This document shows positions 58,443 through 64,000 of a DNA stretch of 64,000 bases, piece by piece. How positions within the stretch are numbered: position 1 is the first letter of the stretch; each line of letters starts with the position of its first letter. Made by a program: the position numbers and the translations under genes. This DNA is from Parvibaculum sp963975745 (GTDB lineage: Bacteria > Pseudomonadota > Alphaproteobacteria > Parvibaculales > Parvibaculaceae). Where the stretch lies: positions 1-64,000 of the forward strand of contig NZ_CAXBIB010000006.1 in NCBI RefSeq assembly GCF_963975745.1, in the 5' to 3' direction. Under the pieces are notes generated by a model. The model did not search any database. It was not told the origin of the DNA and saw only the letters and a list, made by a program, of their open reading frames with translations.

Positions 58443-59567
58443 ATGACGACCCGTATTTCGACCGACATCACCAAGGACAGCGCCTACAACGCCGTCGCGC
58501 CCGACGATTTTCCGGCGATGATGGAGGTCGACCGCTACGGCCAGCGCTCCACCGCCTTCGACAAGATCATCTCGGCGACCCACGACCATTTCTGGGATCC
58601 GCTCGACACGAAATACATCGATTTCTCGGCGCCCTTCGACATGAAGACGACGACCGTCGTGCCGATGGAGTTCGTGCTCGAGCTGCAGACGCCGATTGCC
58701 GACCGGCTCAGCACTGAGCAGAAGATCGCACTGTCGAACGAAAGCGCACGCTGGATGCTGTCGTCGATCCTGCATGGCGAGGCGGGTGCGCTGGCGCTGT
58801 CGGCCAGTCTCTGCCACATCCTGAAGGACCCGGGCGCACAGGAATATGCCGCCAATCAGGCGCGCGAAGAGGCGCGCCATGTGACCGGCTTCTCGAAATA
58901 TATCGAAGCGCGCTGGGGCAAGCCGCTCCCCGTCGGACCAACGCTCGGCAACCTGCTTACCGAGATGGTCAACGCGCCGGAAGTCTACAAGAAGGTTGTC
59001 GGCATGCAGATGCTGGTGGAGGGCCTCGCGATGGGCGCCTTCGCCTCGCTCTATTCCTATTCCAACGACCCTGTGCTCAGGCATCTCTGCCAACTGGTCA
59101 TGACCGACGAAGCCTTCCACCACAAGTTCGGGAAGATCTGGGCAGACCGGACCGTGCCGCACCTGACCCAGAGCGAGCGCAACACGATCGAAGACTGGGC
59201 GGCGGAGTGTTTTCAGACGCTGCTGTTCAACCTTGCCAACCCCGAACAGAAGAAAGTCATCTACGCGCAGTTCGACCTCGACTGGGAAGAAGTGCTGCAT
59301 GAGGTCGTCAAGAGCCGCACCGATGACAAGCGGCGCAAGGCGATGTCGAACCAGACCAATATCTTCCGGGTTTTGATCAAGACGCTGCTGAAAGCCGGCA
59401 TCATCACCGACCGCACCAAGGCCTTCTACGCCACCTATGTCGATATGGACGAGTTGCGCCGCGAGGGCGACGAGATGGTGGGCGACGCGATCGCCGAGGA
59501 CGGCATTGAGTATCTGAAGCGGATCAATTTTTCCGGCGCCGGACACACGGCGAGCGCAGCAGAGTAG
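58443..59567 (+). CDS. AurF/ferritin-like diiron protein
   Basis: This 374-residue helical protein has the diiron ligand pattern HGEAGALAL, QAREEARHVTGF (EExxH), EGLAMG and DEAFHHKFGKIW (DExxH). Such motifs occur in AurF-like N-oxygenases and ferritin-like oxygenases. The start follows AGGAGGCTCGCAGC. The C-terminal helix LLKAGIITDRTKAFYATYVD has no clear counterpart known to me. It is a single gene; the 176-base upstream gap separates it from the photolyase. The substrate could be an amine, an aromatic or a lipid. Confidence 0.82.
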   Translation: MTTRISTDITKDSAYNAVAPDDFPAMMEVDRYGQRSTAFDKIISATHDHFWDPLDTKYIDFSAPFDMKTTTVVPMEFVLELQTPIADRLSTEQKIALSNESARWMLSSILHGEAGALALSASLCHILKDPGAQEYAANQAREEARHVTGFSKYIEARWGKPLPVGPTLGNLLTEMVNAPEVYKKVVGMQMLVEGLAMGAFASLYSYSNDPVLRHLCQLVMTDEAFHHKFGKIWADRTVPHLTQSERNTIEDWAAECFQTLLFNLANPEQKKVIYAQFDLDWEEVLHEVVKSRTDDKRRKAMSNQTNIFRVLIKTLLKAGIITDRTKAFYATYVDMDELRREGDEMVGDAIAEDGIEYLKRINFSGAGHTASAAE

Positions 59568-60338
59568 TCAGTCGGTACGGGCGAGCGGCAGCACGAAGCG
59601 TTCGCCCTCGCCGCCGATGACGGCGCGGATGCGGTAGACCTCTTCGAGATTGGCGGGCGTCAGGACTTCCTCCGGGCGCCCGTCGGCTTTCACGACACCG
59701 TTGTCGAGCAGCACCAGCCGGTCGCAATAGCGCGCGGCCAGCGAGAGGTCGTGCAGCACCGCGATCACCGTGCGGTTTTCGCTCGCGTAAGCGCGCAGCA
59801 CTTCCATTATGCCGAGTTGATGATAGGGATCGAGCGAGGCGACCGGCTCGTCGACCAGCATCAGCGGCGCCTCGACCGCCAGCGCGCGGGCGAGCAGCAC
59901 ACGGGCGCGCTCGCCACCGGAAAGCGTGAGCACGTCGCGGCCACGGAAATTTCCGACATCGGCGAGTTGCATGGCGCGGGCGATGCCCGCCTCGTCTTCA
60001 GGCGCCGGCGCGCGGAAAGGTGCCAGATGCGGCAGGCGGCCGAGCGCGACGAGGCGCGACACCTCCAGCGGCCAGTGACTGCCCGCTCCTTGCGCCAGAT
60101 AGGAAATGGCGCGGGCGCGGGCACGCGGCTCCATCGCGGCAACCGCCTGACCATCGAGTTCGATCGTTCCTTGATGCGGGATCAGCGCCGCGACGGCGCG
60201 CACCAGCGTCGTCTTGCCGGCGCCGTTGGGGCCGATCAGTCCGATGAAAGCGCCGGCGCCCGCCACCAGCGAAACGTCGCGGATGACGCGCGTGCCGCCC
60301 AAGGATGCGTGAACGTGAGTGAGCGAAAGTTGCATCAC
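59568..60338 (-). CDS. btuD: Cobalamin/iron-siderophore ABC transporter ATPase
   Basis: This 256-residue ATPase has Walker A GPNGAGKTTL, signature LSGGERARV, Walker B PLMLVDEPVASLD and H-loop VLHDLSLA, as in BtuD and FecE. It forms the last gene of a three-gene operon with four-base overlaps on both sides and a cobalamin riboswitch upstream, which points to vitamin B12 import. The convergent diiron gene ends one base away. Confidence 0.9.
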   Translation of the reverse strand: MMQLSLTHVHASLGGTRVIRDVSLVAGAGAFIGLIGPNGAGKTTLVRAVAALIPHQGTIELDGQAVAAMEPRARARAISYLAQGAGSHWPLEVSRLVALGRLPHLAPFRAPAPEDEAGIARAMQLADVGNFRGRDVLTLSGGERARVLLARALAVEAPLMLVDEPVASLDPYHQLGIMEVLRAYASENRTVIAVLHDLSLAARYCDRLVLLDNGVVKADGRPEEVLTPANLEEVYRIRAVIGGEGERFVLPLARTD

Positions 60339-61336
60339 GGGTGCTCCCTTCGCGTCTTCAGGATCAGCCAGAGAAAGAATGGCGCGCCGATGAGTGCGGT
60401 GACGACGCCGAGCTTCGGCTCCGGGCCGCCCGTCGGCAGACGCACCAGCAGATCGGCGGCGAGAACGAGTGCGGCGCCGGCAAGCGCGCTCGGCACGAGC
60501 AGCGCGGCCGGACGGGGACCGACCAGCGAGCGCATCAGATGCGGCACGACGAGGCCGACGAAACCGATGACGCCGGTGACGGAAACGGCGGCGCCGACGG
60601 CAAGCCCGGTGCCGGCGATCGCACGCAGCGTGACCGAGCGGCGCGAGAAGCCGAGCGTTGCCGCCGTGTCTTCGCCCAGCGACAACGCGTCGAGCGCGCG
60701 GGCGGTGGAGAGGACGAGCAGCCAGCCGACGAACATGAAGGGCAGCACAAACCAGACCTGCGCCATGCTGCGGTCGGTGAGCGACCCCAGCATCCAGAAG
60801 ACGATTTCGAGCGCCGCATAGGGGCTTGGCGACAGGTTGAGCGCCAGCGACGTCAAGGCGCCGCAGAAGGCGGAGATCGCGACGCCGGCAAGGATGATGG
60901 TGACGATGGACGGGTTGCGTCCGGCCAGCAGGTAAAGCGTCGCCAGCGCCGCCAGCGCCCCGGCAATGCCACCGAGCGGTACCAGCATGGCCGATCCAAC
61001 AGCCATGCCAAAATAGAAGACCAGCACCGCGCCGAGCGCCGCACCGCTCGATGCACCGATCAATCCAGGCTCGGCCAGCGGATTGCGCAACAGGCCCTGC
61101 AGCCCGGCGCCGGTGAGGCCGAGCGTCGCGCCGACCAGCAGGCCGAGCAGCGCGCGCGGCAGGCGCACTTCGGTCAGCACCAGCCAGGCAAGCTCGCGAT
61201 CGATCTGCGACATGGTGCGGAATTTTTCGGTCAGCAGTTCGCCGCCGCGGCCGAAATAAACGGAAGCGGCGAGGAGCGCGAGCGTCAGCGCGGCAAGGCC
61301 GAGGTTGACGGTCCAGATATTGAGGGGGCGGGTCAT
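60335..61336 (-). CDS. btuC: Cobalamin ABC transporter permease
   Basis: This 333-residue protein of the FecCD/BtuC family has about ten transmembrane helices. Conserved parts are LPRALLGLLVGATLGLTGAGLQGLLRNPLAEPGLIG, typical of the domain start, and GVIGFVGLVVPHLMRSLVGP, the cytoplasmic coupling helix that contacts the ATPase. It overlaps both operon partners by four bases. Homodimers form the translocation channel. Confidence 0.92.
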   Translation of the reverse strand: MTRPLNIWTVNLGLAALTLALLAASVYFGRGGELLTEKFRTMSQIDRELAWLVLTEVRLPRALLGLLVGATLGLTGAGLQGLLRNPLAEPGLIGASSGAALGAVLVFYFGMAVGSAMLVPLGGIAGALAALATLYLLAGRNPSIVTIILAGVAISAFCGALTSLALNLSPSPYAALEIVFWMLGSLTDRSMAQVWFVLPFMFVGWLLVLSTARALDALSLGEDTAATLGFSRRSVTLRAIAGTGLAVGAAVSVTGVIGFVGLVVPHLMRSLVGPRPAALLVPSALAGAALVLAADLLVRLPTGGPEPKLGVVTALIGAPFFLWLILKTRREHP

Positions 61337-62202
61337 TGCGTCACCCTCCGCACCAGCATCTCGTCATATGTCGCCGCGAGGCGGGCGGCGATGGCGGTGA
61401 CGTAGCGGGTGCTGCAGTTCCAGTCGCGCGCCGGCAGATCGACCTCGCGGGCATAGCGCGTGCGATAGAGGCGGAGGGCGGGGTGCTGCAGCAGCGCGCT
61501 TGCCTGCGAAGGCTGACCGGGACGGTAGATGCCGATGGCGACAAGTTCGGGCCGCAGCGCGATCACATCCTCGATGCCCGGATAGACCAGACCGAAAGGA
61601 TTTTCATTGTCGATCACATTGCGAAAACCGGTATGCGCGACAATGCGGCCGAGAATGCTGTCAGGTGTCACGGCACCGCCGAGGTCCTGATAGAGAATGG
61701 CAGTGGGAGGGCGCGGACCCTCGCGGCGCGTGGCTGCCATTTCGGCGTCGAAGCGAGCAATCAGCGCCCTGCCCTCCGCCTCGCGGCCAAGCGCCGCGGC
61801 CACCGTTTCGATGTTGTCGCGGATGTCGGCGAAGGTACGGGCGTCCTTCACCGTCACGACCGGTACGCCGATGCGGCGCAGCAGGTCGAGCGTAAAGGGC
61901 GAGGTATAGCGATGCGCCAGCACGAGATCGGGCGCGAAGGGCAGAATGTCCTCGATGCGGCCGTCATTGGGCGGCACATGCTGCAGAAGATGTGCGACCG
62001 CCGAATCATGCGGATCGCGACCCAGACGGAACACCGATTTCAATGTGCCCGGCGCGGCGAGATCGGCGGCCAGAATGTCGGAACAGAGATTGATCGAGAC
62101 GATCCGCTGGGGTGCGGGTGGCAGCCCTTCGCCGGCGCGCGCAATGGCGGCCGCCATGAGGCAGAACAGCACCATCGTCAGACCGAGAATTCTCCACATC
62201 AC
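61333..62202 (-). CDS. btuF: Cobalamin-type periplasmic binding protein
   Basis: This 289-residue protein has a signal peptide (about residues 1-24, VLFCLMAAAIARAG), then APQRIVSINLCSDILAADL, the standard start of class III binding proteins of the BtuF/FhuD type. Later parts IEDILPFAPDLVLAHRYTSP and VYPGIEDVIALRPELVAI are typical. The riboswitch directly upstream makes cobalamin or a corrinoid the most likely ligand, although the sequence alone does not exclude heme or siderophores. It is first in the operon. Confidence 0.88.
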   Translation of the reverse strand: MMWRILGLTMVLFCLMAAAIARAGEGLPPAPQRIVSINLCSDILAADLAAPGTLKSVFRLGRDPHDSAVAHLLQHVPPNDGRIEDILPFAPDLVLAHRYTSPFTLDLLRRIGVPVVTVKDARTFADIRDNIETVAAALGREAEGRALIARFDAEMAATRREGPRPPTAILYQDLGGAVTPDSILGRIVAHTGFRNVIDNENPFGLVYPGIEDVIALRPELVAIGIYRPGQPSQASALLQHPALRLYRTRYAREVDLPARDWNCSTRYVTAIAARLAATYDEMLVRRVTQ

Positions 62203-62282
62203 CGCGCTCCGTCACATCCCAGAGATGTCGCCGCGCGCGGAAACCCGCTCCCTCCCGGCACACCCCGGCCCGGAGACGGACG

Positions 62283-62462
62283 ACAGCCGAGGCAGGTTTC
62301 CTGGCTTGCGGGTCCTTGCCCTCCCCTGCCTTCCCGGACGGATCCAGTGGCGCTTGAGAAGAGAGCTCGCCGCCTACAGTTGCGGGGGCAGCCGCCCTGA
62401 CATTCCGAGAATGCGCGGACGTTCCCTTTTAACCCCGGTTTTGCGGCCGGGGCACCTTCGGC
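62283..62462 (-). promoter_or_regulatory. Cobalamin riboswitch (B12-box leader)
   Basis: Read on the minus strand, the leader contains GGTGCC near the 5' end, a AAAAGGGAACG stretch, GCAACTGTAGGCGGC (the conserved CGCNACTGTNANCGG-type core) and the B12 box AGCCAGGAAACCTGCC at 62291-62306. These are the signature elements of the cobalamin riboswitch, in the right order. It ends about 80 bases before the btuF start. With adenosylcobalamin bound it should lower btuFCD expression. Confidence 0.92.
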
Positions 62463-62480
62463 GGCGCGGAGTGTAGACGC

Positions 62481-63554
62481 TCAGGCGCCACGGGAAAAGA
62501 GCGGCGCGTGATCGATCCGCGGGAGAACATGGCGCGCGAAGAGGTCACATTCCCTCGCATGGGGATAGCCGGAGAAAATGAAGGCATCGAGACCGAGGGC
62601 ACGATAGGCCCCGATCTTTTTCAGGACCTGGTCGGGATCGCCGACAATGGCCGCGCCGCAGCCCGAACGTGCACGGCCGATACCCGTCCAGAGGTTGTCT
62701 TCGACAAAGCCCTCATCGTCGGCCTCGTCGCGCATCTCGGCCTGGCGGCGGACGCCGAAAGAGGATGCATCAAGGGATTTCCGACGAATCTCCTCACCGG
62801 TGACATCGTCGAGCTTCGACATCAAGCGACGCGCTGCCGCACGTGCCTCGGCTTCGGTCTCCCGGACGATCACGTGAACGCGGTATCCGAAACGCAATGT
62901 CCGGCCACAGGCGGTGGCGCGCCGGCGCATGTCGTCGAGTACGGCGCGGATATTCCCGATTCGATCCGGCCACATCAGGAAGACATCCGCGGCACGCGCC
63001 GCGACATCGCGTGCATCGTCCGACAGACCGCCGAAATAGAATGGCGGAGGTTCACGGTGCGGTTGCGCGACACGCGGCGGCGCAAGTTCGAGATCGTAGA
63101 ATTCACCTCTAAGTACCAGCGGCCGGCCCGCCAGCAGCGTGCGCAGGATTTCCATCACCTCGAGCGTGCGTCGATAGCGCGGTGCACTGGCAAGCGCTTC
63201 ACCCGGCAGGTCGGAGGAAATGATGTTGACGGTAAGGCGCCCCTGCAACATGCCGTCAAGCGTGGCAAGCTGGCGGGCAAGCTGGGGCGGCCACATTTCA
63301 CCGCAACGCACGGCGACCAGAAGCTGCATGCGCTTCACCAGCGGCGCGACCGCGCCGGCAAAGGCAATGCTGTCGATGCCCAGCGCATAACCGGAAGGGA
63401 GAAGCACATTGTCGAAACCACCCTGTTCGGCTTTCAAGACGATGTCGCGGCAATGGGGAAGCGAACTCTGCAGCGCGGGATCGGATACGCCCATGAATTC
63501 ATAGTCGTCATCGCAGAGCGCGGAGAACCAGGATATCTCGGCCGGGCGCGTCAT
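62481..63554 (-). CDS. LLM-class flavin monooxygenase, SsuD-like
   Basis: This 357-residue luciferase-like enzyme has the alkanesulfonate-monooxygenase pattern: EISWFSALCDDDY at the start, FDNVLLPSGYALGIDS, MLQGRLTVNIISSDLPGEA and FYFGGLSDDARDVAARAADVFLMWP. SsuD-type enzymes use FMNH2 and O2 to release sulfite from alkanesulfonates, but relatives act on other sulfonates and alkyl compounds. Its start overlaps the aldo/keto reductase stop (ATGA). The stop lies 18 bases before the riboswitch of the next operon. Confidence 0.85.
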   Translation of the reverse strand: MTRPAEISWFSALCDDDYEFMGVSDPALQSSLPHCRDIVLKAEQGGFDNVLLPSGYALGIDSIAFAGAVAPLVKRMQLLVAVRCGEMWPPQLARQLATLDGMLQGRLTVNIISSDLPGEALASAPRYRRTLEVMEILRTLLAGRPLVLRGEFYDLELAPPRVAQPHREPPPFYFGGLSDDARDVAARAADVFLMWPDRIGNIRAVLDDMRRRATACGRTLRFGYRVHVIVRETEAEARAAARRLMSKLDDVTGEEIRRKSLDASSFGVRRQAEMRDEADDEGFVEDNLWTGIGRARSGCGAAIVGDPDQVLKKIGAYRALGLDAFIFSGYPHARECDLFARHVLPRIDHAPLFSRGA

Positions 63555-64000
63555 GGCAACCGCACGCCCATGGAGGTCTGCAGGATATCGTACCAGTCGG
63601 CGCGGGACAGTTTCACTCGCAACGCCTCGCCTGCGCGGGCGATGCGCGCCGGTGTCTGCGTGCCGATGATCGGGACGATACGGGCTGGATGGGCCAGCAC
63701 GAAAGCCAGCGCCACGGCTTCGCGCGAGACACCTTCACGTTCCGCCAGCGCATCGAGCTTCGCGATCAGATTGCCGAGACGCGCACTGTCGGGCGCGGTG
63801 CCCGCCTCGGCCGGCGCCAGGCCGAGCCGGCCACCCGCCAGGGGCGACCAGGCCAGAACGGCAATGCCGCGCTCCATGCACTGATCCAGCGTGCCATCGA
63901 AGAGCGGCGCGGTGGTCCAGGCCGAAAATTCGGGCTGCTGCGTGACGATCGGGAAATCGAGATGTGCCTGAAGGGCAGCAAGCTGCGATGGCAGATAGTT
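63551..64000 (-). CDS. Aldo/keto reductase, YdhF-like (truncated by the window edge)
   Basis: The visible 149 residues are the C-terminal half of an aldo/keto reductase. They contain NYLPSQLAALQ, FPIVTQQPEFS, and GIAVLAWSPLAGGR followed by IVPIIGTQTPARI, the pattern of YdhF-type reductases. The catalytic Asp-Tyr-Lys-His residues lie beyond the right edge. It shares an ATGA overlap with the downstream flavin monooxygenase, so the two act in one operon. Confidence 0.85.
   Translation of the reverse strand, partial: NYLPSQLAALQAHLDFPIVTQQPEFSAWTTAPLFDGTLDQCMERGIAVLAWSPLAGGRLGLAPAEAGTAPDSARLGNLIAKLDALAEREGVSREAVALAFVLAHPARIVPIIGTQTPARIARAGEALRVKLSRADWYDILQTSMGVRLP

Overview
The window is high-GC DNA (by eye about 63-65% G+C) that reads as the chromosome of an alphaproteobacterium, probably a Rhizobiales- or Parvibaculum-like heterotroph. 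The main evidence is the cell-cycle/housekeeping block at 41.0-49.3 kb, all on the minus strand: murA, DUF2948, hisD, UPF0262, low-molecular-weight phosphatase, infA, maf, RNase E/G and yacG, an order typical of Alphaproteobacteria. A tRNA-His with A73, a G1-U72 pair and no encoded G-1 supports the same placement, since this form is known from that class. No species can be named from sequence alone.

Layout. 0-24.3 kb is mostly lipid and xenobiotic catabolism: a GPH/MFS permease, an aldo/keto reductase divergent from a flavin-dependent luciferase-like oxidoreductase plus an alpha/beta hydrolase, an acyl-CoA dehydrogenase, two AMP-forming acyl-CoA synthetases, several short-chain dehydrogenases, an enoyl-CoA hydratase, an LpxR-like outer-membrane lipid A deacylase, a DUF819 permease, an N-acyl-D-amino-acid deacylase-like amidohydrolase, a GH17-GT2 fusion resembling glucan synthases, and a Tat-exported Acg-like nitroreductase coupled to a MarR regulator. 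A mobile mystery A/B (HTH + Fic) pair sits at 13.6-14.6 kb behind an AT-rich promoter. Intergenic DNA carries several repeat families (11.6, 21.2 and 22.2 kb).

24.5-29.7 kb is a lower-GC accessory island with no metabolic genes: a CoiA-like nuclease next to a membrane protein, a SieB-like two-helix membrane protein, a 49-codon remnant of a D12-class DNA adenine methylase, a DUF4238 protein, a MtlR/HEPN-like protein and a 29-residue lipoprotein. It looks like a prophage or defence-island remnant and is the best place in the window for an undescribed system.

29.7-41 kb returns to core sequence: glutathione S-transferase, PAS_5 protein, tRNA-His, an NSS sodium symporter, an epoxide-hydrolase-like enzyme, a full-length ABC exporter, AsmA, a cupin, small envelope proteins, an SDR and tRNA-Phe. 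After the murA-yacG block and tRNA-Thr come three small TadE/TadG-like pilus or secretion proteins with two tiny coupled ORFs (50-52.5 kb), an EstB-like serine hydrolase, a YhhN lysoplasmalogenase, a SpoU-type rRNA methyltransferase, a DUF6134 protein with an SDR, a photolyase and an AurF/ferritin-like diiron protein. A cobalamin riboswitch precedes btuF-btuC-btuD on the minus strand, and the window ends with a flavin-dependent monooxygenase coupled to an aldo/keto reductase that runs off the edge.
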